This document shows positions 8,187 through 17,553 of a stretch of 64,000 nt of DNA, piece by piece. The stretch's first letter is position 1. Every line of letters starts with the position of its first letter. The stretch is from positions 1,736,001 through 1,800,000 of the forward strand of contig CP054936.1 in NCBI GenBank assembly GCA_013364255.1, read 5' to 3'. A program made the translations under genes and the position numbers. The stretch comes from Streptomyces seoulensis (GTDB lineage Bacteria; Actinomycetota; Actinomycetes; Streptomycetales; Streptomycetaceae). The notes beneath the pieces are model-generated. The model worked only from the letters and a program-made list of their open reading frames with translations. It was not told the origin of the DNA and ran no database searches.

Positions 8187-10508
8187 ATGGTGGATGATCG
8201 ACTCATGACGGACGAATGGCTGTCGGCGAGGACGCGCGCGGCGGAGGAATCGGTGTCGGACGGGTTCGACCTGTCCCTGTGCGTGCGGGAGAAGATCCAC
8301 CGGCTGGGCGGGATCCAGTCCTACGGCACGCTGCTGGCCGTGGACCCGGTGAGCGCCCTGGTGGACACCGCCGCCGAGAACACGCGGACGCTGCTGGGCG
8401 TCGCCGCCCGGGAACTGGTGGGCCGGCCCGTCACCGACGTCCTGGAGCCGAGCGACTGGGCCGAGGCCCTGGAGTGCTGCGCCGCCGACGACGCGCCGGG
8501 TGTGACCTTCCCCGTCACGGCGGGTGCGCCCGGCGGACCCACGGTCCTCGACCTGTCCGTGCACCGGCGTGAGGGGCTGGTGATCCTTGAGTTCGAACCC
8601 CGCGACCCGGCGGCGGACGCGTTCGAGTTCGCCGGCTTCTACCAGGGCGTGCGCAAGGCGCTGCGCCGGGTGCGGAGCGCGAGCACGGTGACCGACTGCT
8701 GCCGCGCCGCCGTCGTCGAGATGCGCCGGCTCACCGGCTTCGACCGGGTCGTGGCCTACCGCTTCGACGGGGTCGACGGACCGGGCGAGGTCGTGGCCGA
8801 GGACGTCCAGGAGGGCTGGGAACCCTGGCGCGGGCTCTGGTTCCCGGCCACCGACATCCCGCCGCAGGCCCGGCGCCTGTACGAGGAGAACTGGATCCGC
8901 GTCATCAGCGACGTCGACGATCCCACCGCCTCGCTCCACCCGGCCGTCCGGGCGGCCACGGGCGCCCCGCTGGACCTGTCCGCGGCCGCGCTGCGCACCG
9001 TCTCCGGCTTCCACCTGGAGTATCTGCGCAACATCGGCGTGCGCTCCTCGATGTCGGTCTCCCTGCTGCGCGAGGGCCGCCTGTGGGGGCTGATCGCCTG
9101 CCACGGCGCCCGGCCGCGCCGGCTGGCGCCGGAGGTGCGCTCGGCGTGCGAACTGTTCGGCACCGCCTTCTCCATGCAGCTGTCGGCCATCGAGGAACGG
9201 CAACGGGCGGACGCGCTGGAACGCTCGGCCCGGGACGCCGCGGCCGTCGCCGAACTCCTGGACCAGGACGTCGACGCCTCGCTGATGCGCCACGAGGAGG
9301 CGGTGCGCCGACTGGTGGCGGCCGACGGGCTGCTGCTGGTGCGCGACGGCCGTGTCTCGCAGACGGGCGACCAGACGGTGCCGCACGAGCTGGCCCGGAC
9401 GCTCGGCCGGTACGCGGCCCGGGCCACGACGGGCGAGGTCTGGGCCACCGACCGGCTGCCGGAACTGCTCACCGAGGCCGACGCCGGCCCGCGGCCGGGC
9501 GAAACCTGCCCCGCCGGCGTGCTGCTGCTGTCGATCGGCCGCAGCGGCGACTACCTCGCCTGGATCCGCCGGGAGCGGCCCGAGCCGCGGGAGTGGGCCG
9601 CGAACCCCGCGCGCCCCGTGCTCGTGGGCCCCCGCGGCGAACGGCTGACGCCGCGCGGGTCGGGCGCCGTCTACCGGTCGATGATCCGGGGCAGGAGCCT
9701 GCCCTGGAGCGCCCGCGACAAGGCCGCGGCACTGGAGATGGGACGCCTGCTCACCGGGCTGGTCCTGCGCCACGCGGACGAACTGGCGCGGCTCAACGAC
9801 GAACTGCGGATGACCAACGTCGACCTCGACTCCTTCGCCCATGTCGCCGCCCACGACCTCAAGGAACCGCTGCGGGGCATCGCGAACGCCGCGACCTTCA
9901 CGCTGGAGGACGCCGGAGCGAGCCTGGACGCGACCAGCGTGCGGCGGCTGGTGACGACGCAGCGTCTCGCCGCGCGCATGGACGACCTGCTCAACTCGCT
10001 GCTGCACTACGCCCGTATGGGCCGCAGCGGTGTGCGCCGGGACGACGTCGCGCTGGACGACGTCGTGGACGCCGCCCTGGAGGTGGCCGGTCCGCGGCTC
10101 GCCGAGGAGCGGGTCCGGGTGGTGCGACCGGCGTCGCTGCCCCGCGTCCACGCCGACCGCGACCGCGTCTACGAGGTGCTGGTGAACCTGCTCGTCAACG
10201 CGGCCAAGTACGCGGCCGACCGGCCCGACCGCCGCGTGGAGATCGGTGTCGAGGACGTGGTCCCCCCTGGCGCCGAGACGGTCACGACGGCCGTGGTGGT
10301 GAGGGACAACGGCATCGGCATTCCCCCCGAGCAGCGGGAGGAGGTGTTCGATCTGTTCCGCCGACTGCACAGCCCCCAGGAGCGCGGCGGCGGCACGGGA
10401 GTGGGCCTGGCCGTCGTCAAGCGCATCATCGAGCGCCACGGCGGCCGGCTGTGGCTGACGGGCGCGCCGGGGGAGGGGACGGCGTTCTACTTCACGCTCG
10501 GCGCGTAG
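8187..10508 (+). CDS. Bacteriophytochrome-type light-sensing histidine kinase
   Basis: 773 residues with the full phytochrome layout: PAS-2 (about 25-125), GAF (150-325), PHY (335-510), HisKA (530-600) and HATPase (640-773). Cys32 in LCVREKIHRLGGIQSYG is at the biliverdin-attachment position of bacteriophytochromes. The GAF domain has the PASDIP-like motif as PATDIPPQARRLY (Asp223) and the FHLEYLRNIGVRSSMSVS segment with the chromophore-contacting His. The PHY tongue motif PRxSF is altered to PRGSG. Kinase motifs: H556 in AAHDLKEPLRG, N box LVNLLVNAAKYA, G1 DNGIGIP and GGGTGVGLAVVK. It probably senses red/far-red light. No haem oxygenase gene for biliverdin is in the window. It converges with a response regulator and overlaps its 3' end by 22 bases. 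Confidence 0.93.
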   Translation: MVDDRLMTDEWLSARTRAAEESVSDGFDLSLCVREKIHRLGGIQSYGTLLAVDPVSALVDTAAENTRTLLGVAARELVGRPVTDVLEPSDWAEALECCAADDAPGVTFPVTAGAPGGPTVLDLSVHRREGLVILEFEPRDPAADAFEFAGFYQGVRKALRRVRSASTVTDCCRAAVVEMRRLTGFDRVVAYRFDGVDGPGEVVAEDVQEGWEPWRGLWFPATDIPPQARRLYEENWIRVISDVDDPTASLHPAVRAATGAPLDLSAAALRTVSGFHLEYLRNIGVRSSMSVSLLREGRLWGLIACHGARPRRLAPEVRSACELFGTAFSMQLSAIEERQRADALERSARDAAAVAELLDQDVDASLMRHEEAVRRLVAADGLLLVRDGRVSQTGDQTVPHELARTLGRYAARATTGEVWATDRLPELLTEADAGPRPGETCPAGVLLLSIGRSGDYLAWIRRERPEPREWAANPARPVLVGPRGERLTPRGSGAVYRSMIRGRSLPWSARDKAAALEMGRLLTGLVLRHADELARLNDELRMTNVDLDSFAHVAAHDLKEPLRGIANAATFTLEDAGASLDATSVRRLVTTQRLAARMDDLLNSLLHYARMGRSGVRRDDVALDDVVDAALEVAGPRLAEERVRVVRPASLPRVHADRDRVYEVLVNLLVNAAKYAADRPDRRVEIGVEDVVPPGAETVTTAVVVRDNGIGIPPEQREEVFDLFRRLHSPQERGGGTGVGLAVVKRIIERHGGRLWLTGAPGEGTAFYFTLGA

Positions 10509-10960
10509 TCGCCTGGCAGGCCCGGCGGCTGCCCCTTGGCCTCCAGCCAGTAGTCCAGGGCGCCCTTCAGGACGGTGCGGAACAGGTCGAAGTTGAGCGG
10601 CTTGTAGATGTAGCTGTCCGCCCCGGCCGCGTAGCAGGCGTCCACTTCGGCGGGAGCGGTGGAGGAGGTGAAGACCACCACGGTGATCTCCGCCAGCTCG
10701 GGACGTGCGCGGACGGCGTGCAGCGCGGCGTGTCCGCTGACGCCGGGCATGTTGAGGTCGAGCAGCACGATGCCGGGCGCCTCGTCGCCGCCCAGCAGGT
10801 GTTCCACCAGGCCGTCGGAGCGCGAGAGGAACTCCAGACGCAGCTGCGGGTGCGAGCGCGACAGCGCCCGTTCGATGGCCTCAGCGTCCTCCTGGGAGTC
10901 CTCCACGACCAGAACCCGGCCGTTGTCGAGCCGTCTGGCCGGTGCGTGCTGCGGCGTCAC
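10487..10960 (-). CDS. Single-domain response regulator (Rcp1/CheY-like)
   Basis: 157 residues, one receiver domain. The N-terminal acid pair is in VLVVEDSQED, the phosphoacceptor Asp68 in IVLLDLNMPG, a Thr/Ser in VFTSST and the conserved Lys120 in YIYKPLNF. There is no output domain. Single receivers of this Rcp type are usual partners of phytochrome kinases, and this gene lies tail-to-tail with one. The GTG start at 10960 follows GAAAGGAC and overlaps the stop of the SpoIIE phosphatase gene by four bases (GTGA), so the two are co-translated. The phosphoryl signal may pass from the phytochrome to this receiver; direct influence on the phosphatase is inference. Confidence 0.92.
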   Translation of the reverse strand: MTPQHAPARRLDNGRVLVVEDSQEDAEAIERALSRSHPQLRLEFLSRSDGLVEHLLGGDEAPGIVLLDLNMPGVSGHAALHAVRARPELAEITVVVFTSSTAPAEVDACYAAGADSYIYKPLNFDLFRTVLKGALDYWLEAKGQPPGLPGDYAPSVK

Positions 10961-12735
10961 GGTCGTCCTTTCATCCGCGCTATCAGTACGGCGGTGTCGT
11001 CGTCCCCGATGTCCCGGAACTCTGAGGCGGCCGCCACCAGCCGGGCCGGCGTGGACGCGCCGATCGGGGCGATCCGGCGCAGGACCTTGGGCAGATGTCG
11101 CTCGAAGCAGGTCCCGTCCGCCGACCGGGCCTCCGTCAGACCGTCGGTGAACAGCACCATCGCGTCGCCCTCGCGGAGCCGGATCCGCGTCTGCGCCCAG
11201 ACCGCGTCGGGGACGACGCCCAGGAGCAGCCCGTGGGCCGGCACCTCCTCGACCGCGCCGCCGTCGCGTCGTACCAGCGGCCAAGGATGGCCGCCCCCCG
11301 CGATCACCGCGTCCCAGCCGCCGTCGGGAGCGGGCTCCAGCGTCACGACCAGGGCGGTGACGAACCGGCTGGCCTTCTCCCCGATCAAGGCCCGGTTGAG
11401 CCGGGCCAGGGCCCGGCCGGGCGGCGTGCCGTCCTCCAGGAGCGTGCGCAGGGTGTGCCGGGCCAGAGCGGTGAACGCCGCCGCCTCGGCCCCGCGCCCG
11501 CACACGTCGCCGATGAACAGGGAGACCCGCTCGTCGGCGAGGACGGCGTCGTAGAAGTCGCCGCCGACGTCGAGCGTGGGATCGCCGACCTCGTAGGCGG
11601 CGCTCAGTTCCACTCCGGGCACCCGCGGCAGGCCGCGGGGCAGCAGCTGCCGCTGGAGCATCTCGACGTTCTGGCGGCGCTGGTCGTAGAGGGTGGCGGT
11701 GTCGATGGCGAGAGCGGCGCGGCGGGCCAGGTCGGTGAGGGTCGGCAGGTCCGAGAGGCTGGTGTCGTCGCGGTGGTACAGGAAGGTGAGCGTGCCCAGC
11801 ACCCGGCCCCGGGCGCGCAGCGGGCTGACGCTGAGCGCCCGGATCGTCTTGCCGTCGCCCACGGCGCCCGACCCGAACGGACCGCCCGCGAGACCGTCGT
11901 CCTTCAGTACCACGCCCCTGGTGTGCTGCGAGGCGCCGCGCAGCCGCGCGGTCAGCCAGTCGTCGTGCCGTGCGACGTCACCGAGCCAGGCCTGGGCGCC
12001 GGCCGCGACGTGGGCGGTGGCGACCGGTTCGAAGCCGCCGTCCGGCCGGAAGAGGTGGACGACGCAGCCGTCGGCGATCGCGGGCACGGCGAGCCTCGCC
12101 ACCCTGCGCAGCGTCTCCTCCACGTCCAGGCTCTCGTCCATCTGCAACGAGGCCTCGGCCAGGAACGCGTCCCGCGCCTGGCGCCGCTCGTGGTCCTGGC
12201 TCTCCAGGATGCGCCGGTTGCTGAGCGCGAGGACGCCGGCGACCTGCGCGAGCAGCTCGCTCAGCACCGGGCGCGCGTCGGCCGGCACCTCGTCGGCGAA
12301 GGCCACCCACAGGCCGGCCGCGTCCCCGGTGTGGAGCGTGAAGACGCACTCCAGGACCGTGCCCGCCGCGTGCGGGCGCAGCAGCGGCCGCACGAGCGGC
12401 TGCACGGCGTCCGGCCCGGACCAGCGCACCGCGGGGCTGTCGCCCGGCATGTCGAGGTGTCGCGGCACGGGGCCGCCGGGCCAGTCGGGAGACGTCGGCA
12501 CCCAGGTGACGGGTGCGTCCTCCCGCTCGGTCCGCAGGCGCAGATAGCGGGGCCTGCCCGCCTCCCACCGGGCGCCGACGACCGCACCGGCCCCGGGCAG
12601 CTCCAGCAGGGCGGCGTAGACACGTGTGGCGAGCGCGGTGACGTCCTCGACCTGTACGGCGGCGAGCCACAGCTCGTGCAGCCGGCGCCACCACTCCGGC
12701 GGCACCGGCGCCGCCGCACCGGGACCTTCGCTCAC
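10957..12735 (-). CDS. GAF-domain SpoIIE/PP2C serine phosphatase
   Basis: 592 residues: an N-terminal variable sensor region (1-190), a GAF domain (about 200-350) and a C-terminal SpoIIE/RsbU-type PP2C phosphatase (375-590). Catalytic motifs include DVGGDFYDAV (metal-binding Asp), FIGDVCGRGAEAA, the GGGHPWPLVRR loop and FTDGLTEARS, with the final metal ligand region DIGDDDTAVL. Such phosphatases dephosphorylate STAS anti-anti-sigma proteins and so release sigma factors. It forms an operon with the single-domain response regulator. With the nearby RsbW-like kinase and SigB-type sigma factor it suggests a stress or light partner switch; the missing STAS protein must be elsewhere. Confidence 0.92.
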   Translation of the reverse strand: MSEGPGAAAPVPPEWWRRLHELWLAAVQVEDVTALATRVYAALLELPGAGAVVGARWEAGRPRYLRLRTEREDAPVTWVPTSPDWPGGPVPRHLDMPGDSPAVRWSGPDAVQPLVRPLLRPHAAGTVLECVFTLHTGDAAGLWVAFADEVPADARPVLSELLAQVAGVLALSNRRILESQDHERRQARDAFLAEASLQMDESLDVEETLRRVARLAVPAIADGCVVHLFRPDGGFEPVATAHVAAGAQAWLGDVARHDDWLTARLRGASQHTRGVVLKDDGLAGGPFGSGAVGDGKTIRALSVSPLRARGRVLGTLTFLYHRDDTSLSDLPTLTDLARRAALAIDTATLYDQRRQNVEMLQRQLLPRGLPRVPGVELSAAYEVGDPTLDVGGDFYDAVLADERVSLFIGDVCGRGAEAAAFTALARHTLRTLLEDGTPPGRALARLNRALIGEKASRFVTALVVTLEPAPDGGWDAVIAGGGHPWPLVRRDGGAVEEVPAHGLLLGVVPDAVWAQTRIRLREGDAMVLFTDGLTEARSADGTCFERHLPKVLRRIAPIGASTPARLVAAASEFRDIGDDDTAVLIARMKGRP

Positions 12736-12908
12736 TCGCTCGTCTCCATGGCGCCATCGTACGGGCGAACGACTCGTCGGCTCCGGTCCGCCCCGACAGG
12801 CGGAGGGACGTCACCCGAGGCGTCCGGGCCCGTGGATCATCGAAACGGGCCGCCAAACCCCACGGAGCCGGTTGTCACCGCTTCGAGGTAAGCATCTCGT
12901 CCCTCCGG

Positions 12909-12936
12909 TGCACACGGCCGGTCGGGCCGCTAGCTT
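12909..12936 (+). promoter_or_regulatory. Possible promoter of the 2-methylisoborneol operon
   Basis: TGCACA (12909-12914) and TAGCTT (12931-12936) are separated by 16 bases, matching sigma-70-type boxes at four of six and three of six positions. They lie about 118 bases before the encapsulin ATG, in an otherwise gene-free leader (12736-13053) that shows no other obvious element. Weak support. Confidence 0.3.
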
Positions 12937-13053
12937 TCTGCCGGTGGGCGGGACCCCGGTGATCCCTCCCGTCAGTCGCCCCCCTCTCCCCGTCTCCCGG
13001 TCGGCGTGCCCGTGTACGCCGGACGCCCCGTCGTGCAAGGAGAAAGCGTCGCG

Positions 13054-14469
13054 ATGTCCGTCGACAGCATCCCGGAAGCTCGGACCACACCCGACCCCCC
13101 GCAGCAGTCCCTGAGCACCGCCGCCGCCCGCAATCTCGCCACCACCACCAAGTCCGCCCCGCAGATGCAGGAGATCACCTCCCGCTGGCTGCTGCGGACG
13201 CTGCCCTGGGTCGAGGCCGGGGGCGGCGCCTACCGCGTGAACCGGCGGTTGCGCCACACCCTCGGTGACGGACGCGTCGAGTTCGTCCAGGAGGGCGCCA
13301 CGGTCCGGGTCATCCCCCGGGAACTCGGTGAGCTGGCCGTTCTGCGCGGATTCGACGACCTGGACGTCCTGACCGCCCTCGCCGGCCGCTGCACGCAGCG
13401 CGACTTCGCGGCGGGCGACGTCCTCGTCGAGCGCGGCAGCCCCGCGGACCGGGTCCACCTGATCGCCCACGGCCGGGTCAGCCAGACCTCCGAGGGCGCG
13501 TACGGCCAGGAGGTCGGCGTGGCGGTGCTCGCGGACGGCGACCACTTCGGCGCGGACGCGCTGCTGGATTCCGACGCGCGCCACGACCGCACGGTCACCG
13601 CCGAGACCTCCGGCACCCTCCTCACCCTCTCCCGTGCCGACTTCGACGCCGTCCGGGCCTCCGCGCCACACCTGCGGGCACACGTCGACGCGTTCGGCTC
13701 CCGCACGCGTCGGCGGCAGAACAAACACGGTGAGGCCGAGATCGCCGTGTCGGCCGGTCACGTCGGCGAGGCGGAACTGCCGGGCGCCTTCGTCGACTAC
13801 GAACTCCAGCCGCGCGAGTACGAGCTCTCCGTCGCCCAGACCGTCCTGCGGATCCACACCCGGGTCGCCGACCTCTACAACGACCCGATGAACCAGAGCG
13901 CGGAGCAACTCAGGCTGACTGTCGAGGCACTGAGGGAACGTCAGGAACACGAGCTGATCAACAACCGCGAGTTCGGGCTGCTGCACAACGCCGACTTCAA
14001 GCAACGCATCCAGCCCCGCTCCGGCCCGCCCACCCCCGACGACATGGACGAACTGCTCTGCCGTCGGCGCGGCACGAAGCTGTTCCTCGCCCACCCCCGG
14101 ACCATCGCCGCCATCGGCCGCGGCTTCAACGCCTGCGGCCTCTACCCCGACCACGTCGACGTCGGCGGGCAGTCCGTCCCGGCCTGGCGAGGGGTCCCCA
14201 TCCTGCCCTGCAACAAGATCCCGATCAGCGCGCAGCAGACCAGCTCCGTCATCGCGATGCGCGTGGGCGAGGAGAACCAGGGCGTCATCGGCCTGCGCCG
14301 GACAGGACTGCCGGACGAGTACGAACCGGGGCTCTCCGTGCGGTTCATGGGCATCAACGAGCAGGCGGTCATCTCCTACCTCGTCAGCGCCTACTACTCC
14401 ACCGCGGTGCTGCTGCCGGACGCCCTCGGCGTGCTGGAGAACGTGCAGATCGCGCCCACGGCGCACTGA
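13054..14469 (+). CDS. Family 2B encapsulin shell protein with cyclic-nucleotide-binding domain (EshA/Cnb-like)
   Basis: 471 residues. A cyclic-nucleotide-binding domain lies around 80-205 ([20 protein letters not shown], then [10 protein letters not shown] and [10 protein letters not shown]). The rest has the HK97-like fold region of family 2 encapsulins ([51 protein letters not shown]). Older annotations call these EshA-like or cyclic-nucleotide-binding regulatory proteins of the 2-methylisoborneol operon. Current knowledge of family 2B is that they build a protein shell that houses the terpene cyclase encoded next door. The ATG at 13054 has AAGGAG upstream; an in-frame start at 13006 lacks a good site. 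It is followed after 82 bases by the cyclase. Confidence 0.9.
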   Translation: MSVDSIPEARTTPDPPQQSLSTAAARNLATTTKSAPQMQEITSRWLLRTLPWVEAGGGAYRVNRRLRHTLGDGRVEFVQEGATVRVIPRELGELAVLRGFDDLDVLTALAGRCTQRDFAAGDVLVERGSPADRVHLIAHGRVSQTSEGAYGQEVGVAVLADGDHFGADALLDSDARHDRTVTAETSGTLLTLSRADFDAVRASAPHLRAHVDAFGSRTRRRQNKHGEAEIAVSAGHVGEAELPGAFVDYELQPREYELSVAQTVLRIHTRVADLYNDPMNQSAEQLRLTVEALRERQEHELINNREFGLLHNADFKQRIQPRSGPPTPDDMDELLCRRRGTKLFLAHPRTIAAIGRGFNACGLYPDHVDVGGQSVPAWRGVPILPCNKIPISAQQTSSVIAMRVGEENQGVIGLRRTGLPDEYEPGLSVRFMGINEQAVISYLVSAYYSTAVLLPDALGVLENVQIAPTAH

Positions 14470-14551
14470 GGTCCGGCCCCGCGAGCAGGTCCACGCCCGG
14501 CACACCCCACCCACGACACAGCGCCCGCCCCACCGCAGCAAGGAGCCGCTG

Positions 14552-15880
14552 ATGCCCGATCCCGGGCCCCTCGGACCACGTCCCCCCGAACGGCGGCCGA
14601 CACCGCCCGCCACCGTGCCGGACGACCCCGCGCCGGTGGTGCGGGACCAGTCGGCCCCACCGTCCGCCTCCCGCTTCCTGGCGGCACTGCATCCGCCGGT
14701 GACGCTCCGACACCCCGCCCCGCCCCCGGCGCCGGCCGCCGCAGCGGGGGATCCCGCCACGACCGCGGACGCCTCGGCCCTCAGGCAGGCCCTGCGCGGT
14801 CCGACCGGACTGGGCACGACCTCGCTGGCCCTCGCCGGCAGGCGCGAGTCCCCGCTCCCCGATCCGCCGGCCCCGGCACCCGCTTCCACCTCCGCTCCCG
14901 CCGGGCGAGCCGTTCCCGGTCTCTACCACCATCCCGTCCCCGAGCCCGACCCCGTGCGCGTGGCCGAGGTGAGCCGCCGGATCAAACGCTGGGCCGAGGA
15001 CGAGGTGCAGCTCTATCCCGAGGAGTGGGAGGGCCAGTTCGACGGCTTCTCCGTCGGCCGGTACATGGTCGCCTGCCACCCCGACGCCCCGACGGTCGAC
15101 CACCTGATGCTCGCGACGCGGTTGATGGTCGCGGAGAACGCGGTGGACGACTGCTACTGCGAGGACCACGGCGGATCGCCCGTCGGGCTCGGCGGCCGCC
15201 TCCTCCTCGCGCACACCGCGATCGACCCTTTCCAGACCACCGCCGAGTACACGCCGGCCTGGCGGGAGTCGCTCGCCTCGGACGCCCCGCGCCGGGCGTA
15301 CCGCAGCGCGATGGACTACTTCGTCCGCGCGGCCGGCCCCTCCCAGGCCGACCGCTACCGGCACGACATGGCCCGGCTCCACATGGGCTACCTCGCCGAG
15401 GCCGCCTGGGCCGAGACCGGTCACGTGCCGGAGGTGTGGGAGTACCTGGCGATGCGTCAGTTCAACAACTTCCGCCCCTGCCCCACGATCACCGACACCG
15501 TCGGCGGCTACGAACTGCCGGCGGATCTGCACGCCCGGCCGGACATGCAACGGGTCATCGCCCTGGCCGGCAACGCGACCACCATCGTCAACGACCTCTA
15601 CTCGTACACCAAGGAACTCGACAGCCCCGGCCACCACTTGAACCTGCCGGTGGTCATCGCGGAGCGCGAGCAGCTCGGCGAGCGCGACGCCTATCTGAAG
15701 GCCGTCGAGGTCCACAACGAACTCCAGCACGCCTTCGAGACGGCCGCGGCCGACCTCGCGAGGGACTGCCCTCTGCCCACCGTGCTGCGCTTCCTCAAGG
15801 GTGTGGCGGCGTGGGTGGACGGCAATCACGACTGGCACCGCACCAACACCTACCGCTACAGCCTTCCCGATTTCTGGTAA
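14552..15880 (+). CDS. tpc: 2-methylisoborneol synthase (terpene cyclase), encapsulin cargo
   Basis: 442 residues. It cyclises 2-methylgeranyl diphosphate to the earthy odorant 2-methylisoborneol. The class I terpene synthase metal motifs are clear: DDCYCED (199-205) and the NSE triad NDLYSYTKE (Asn347, Ser351, Glu355). Residues 1-122 are a Pro/Ala-rich, probably disordered extension with short hydrophobic patches (SRFLAALHPP at 40-49; GPTGLGTTSLAL at 83-94), the kind of segment that acts as cargo-loading region for the neighbouring family 2B encapsulin. The start has AAGGAG at a good distance. The C-terminus RYSLPDFW is family-typical. The methyltransferase follows after 18 bases. Confidence 0.95.
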   Translation: MPDPGPLGPRPPERRPTPPATVPDDPAPVVRDQSAPPSASRFLAALHPPVTLRHPAPPPAPAAAAGDPATTADASALRQALRGPTGLGTTSLALAGRRESPLPDPPAPAPASTSAPAGRAVPGLYHHPVPEPDPVRVAEVSRRIKRWAEDEVQLYPEEWEGQFDGFSVGRYMVACHPDAPTVDHLMLATRLMVAENAVDDCYCEDHGGSPVGLGGRLLLAHTAIDPFQTTAEYTPAWRESLASDAPRRAYRSAMDYFVRAAGPSQADRYRHDMARLHMGYLAEAAWAETGHVPEVWEYLAMRQFNNFRPCPTITDTVGGYELPADLHARPDMQRVIALAGNATTIVNDLYSYTKELDSPGHHLNLPVVIAEREQLGERDAYLKAVEVHNELQHAFETAAADLARDCPLPTVLRFLKGVAAWVDGNHDWHRTNTYRYSLPDFW

Positions 15881-15898
15881 CGAACGGATATTTCCACG

Positions 15899-16771
15899 AT
15901 GACTGAAGCAACCTCCACCGCCACCGCGACGATCCCGGCCCAGGCGACCCCGTACCAGGAGGACATCGCCCGCTACTGGAACAACGAGGCGCGGCCCGTC
16001 AACCTCCGCCTCGGTGACGTGGACGGGCTCTACCACCACCACTACGGGATCGGCCCCGTGGACCGGGCCGCGCTCGGCGACCCGGAGGACAGCGAGTACG
16101 AGAAGAGGGTGATCGCGGAGCTGCACCGGCTCGAGTCGGCCCAAGCGGACTTCCTCATGGACCACTTGGGCGCCGTCGGCCCCGGCGACACCCTCGTGGA
16201 CGCCGGCTGCGGACGAGGCGGGTCCATGGTCATGGCCCACCGCCGCTTCGGCTGCACGGTGGAGGGCGTGACGCTGTCCGCCACCCAGGCCGACTTCGGC
16301 AACGGGCGCGCGAGGGACCTGCGCATCGAGGACCACGTCCGCTCCCGCGTGTGCAACATGCTCGACACCCCCTTCGACAAGGGCAGCGTCACCGCGTCGT
16401 GGAACAACGAGTCGACCATGTACGTCGACCTCCACGACCTGTTCGCCGAGCACTCCCGCTTCCTGAAGGTGGGCGGCCGGTACGTGACGATCACCGGCTG
16501 CTGGAACCCCCGGTACGGTCAGCCGTCGAAGTGGGTCTCCCAGATCAACGCCCACTTCGAGTGCAACATCCACTCCCGCCGCGAGTATCTGCGCGCCATG
16601 GCCGACAACCGCCTCGTGCCGCAGACCATCGTGGACCTCACCCCGGACACCCTGCCCTACTGGGAGCTGCGGGCCACGTCGTCGCTGGTCACCGGGATCG
16701 AGGAGGCGTTCATCGAGTCCTACCGGGACGGCTCCTTCCAGTACGTCCTGATCGCGGCCGACCGCGTGTGA
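15899..16771 (+). CDS. mtf: Geranyl diphosphate 2-C-methyltransferase
   Basis: 290 residues. It transfers a methyl group from S-adenosylmethionine to C2 of geranyl diphosphate, the first committed step to 2-methylisoborneol. Motif I of the SAM fold is VDAGCGRGG (100-108). The family-specific N-terminal segment YQEDIARYWNNEARPVNLRL and the substrate-pocket stretch SWNNESTMYVDLHDLF are present. Length is normal. It is the third gene of the operon, 18 bases after the cyclase, and a long hairpin ends the unit. All three genes needed for compartmentalised 2-MIB synthesis are therefore present and look intact. Confidence 0.95.
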   Translation: MTEATSTATATIPAQATPYQEDIARYWNNEARPVNLRLGDVDGLYHHHYGIGPVDRAALGDPEDSEYEKRVIAELHRLESAQADFLMDHLGAVGPGDTLVDAGCGRGGSMVMAHRRFGCTVEGVTLSATQADFGNGRARDLRIEDHVRSRVCNMLDTPFDKGSVTASWNNESTMYVDLHDLFAEHSRFLKVGGRYVTITGCWNPRYGQPSKWVSQINAHFECNIHSRREYLRAMADNRLVPQTIVDLTPDTLPYWELRATSSLVTGIEEAFIESYRDGSFQYVLIAADRV

Positions 16772-16807
16772 GCCGAGGGGCGCGGGGCGAGTCGCCCACC
16801 GGGTGCA

Positions 16808-16867
16808 CCGCGGCCGGCTGAACGAAGGAGCCGAGAACTCCTCCAGGGTGAACCCGGCCGGCCGCGG
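16808..16867. terminator. Long hairpin terminator between convergent genes
   Basis: Perfect 10-bp arms CCGCGGCCGG (16808-16817) and its complement (16858-16867). A 40-base loop contains a smaller GGAG/CTCC pairing. It lies between the methyltransferase (plus) and the DUF4232 lipoprotein (minus). Confidence 0.65.
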
Positions 16868-16875
16868 CCACCTGG

Positions 16876-17553
16876 CTACTTGGCGGTGTGGGTCGGGTAG
16901 ACCTCGACATCGGTGTACGCGCCCTTGACCTTCCCCGCGCCCGTCGGCCAGGCGAGGCTCACGGTGTGGGTCTCGTTCGGGGGCGTCACCAGGATGCCGG
17001 TCGGGTTCGTGAGGCTGTCGCCGCTGTCGTCGATGTCGTAGGCGAGGTCGAAGACAGCGGCGTCGCCGGGCTTCAGGACGGTGACCCGCGGCTGTGCGTG
17101 GCCGCGCGGGACGGGGTTCGAGGTGTGGTCGGCGTCCTTGATGTCGACACCCGCGAAGCCCGTCGCCGAGCAGGTGGTCGAACCCCGGTTGACCATGGTG
17201 ATGTCGATCCTGCCGGACCGCTGGTCGCTCGCGGCGTCGACGGCGTCGATGGCCAGGTCCTCCGTCTTGCAGAACGTGCTGCCGCCGCCGGCCCGCGCCG
17301 TGCTGTTCGATCCGCCGGCGTGGGTCTCGGCGTCCTCGCCGGAGCCCGGCGTCGCGCCGCCGGCCTTCGAGCCGCCCGGGTCCGAGCCGGCCGCCGTCCC
17401 CGAGTCACCGCTCGCGGGCTGGGAGGACGAGGCCGACGACGAGGAGCCCTGTGCGGGGGAGCCCTTCTCGGAGCCACCGTCGTCACAGGCGGTCAGGGAG
17501 AGGGCGGCGGCGATCCCGATGACGGCGAGTGCGGTGACGCGGGTGTTCTTCAC
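16876..17553 (-). CDS. DUF4232 lipoprotein
   Basis: 225 residues with a lipoprotein signal peptide (hydrophobic core ALAVIGIAAALSL, lipobox LTAC with Cys23). A Ser/Gly/Thr-rich linker of about 75 residues follows, then a C-terminal DUF4232 domain beginning CKTEDLAIDAVDAASDQRSG. The domain is common in Streptomyces and of unknown function; the protein should be anchored on the outer face of the membrane. The GTG start at 17553 follows a GGGGGAA site. It faces the 2-MIB operon tail-to-tail. No functional link is visible. Confidence 0.88.
   Translation of the reverse strand: MKNTRVTALAVIGIAAALSLTACDDGGSEKGSPAQGSSSSASSSQPASGDSGTAAGSDPGGSKAGGATPGSGEDAETHAGGSNSTARAGGGSTFCKTEDLAIDAVDAASDQRSGRIDITMVNRGSTTCSATGFAGVDIKDADHTSNPVPRGHAQPRVTVLKPGDAAVFDLAYDIDDSGDSLTNPTGILVTPPNETHTVSLAWPTGAGKVKGAYTDVEVYPTHTAK

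Noticed and set aside
8049..10439. 796-codon minus-strand frame opposite the phytochrome
   Set aside because: Antisense shadow with low-complexity composition; the plus-strand protein has complete domain motifs.
11095..12891. Plus-strand 598-codon frame opposite the SpoIIE phosphatase
   Set aside because: Shadow; the minus-strand phosphatase motifs are unambiguous.
14384..16573. 729-codon minus-strand frame across the cyclase and methyltransferase
   Set aside because: Shadow of two well-identified plus-strand genes.
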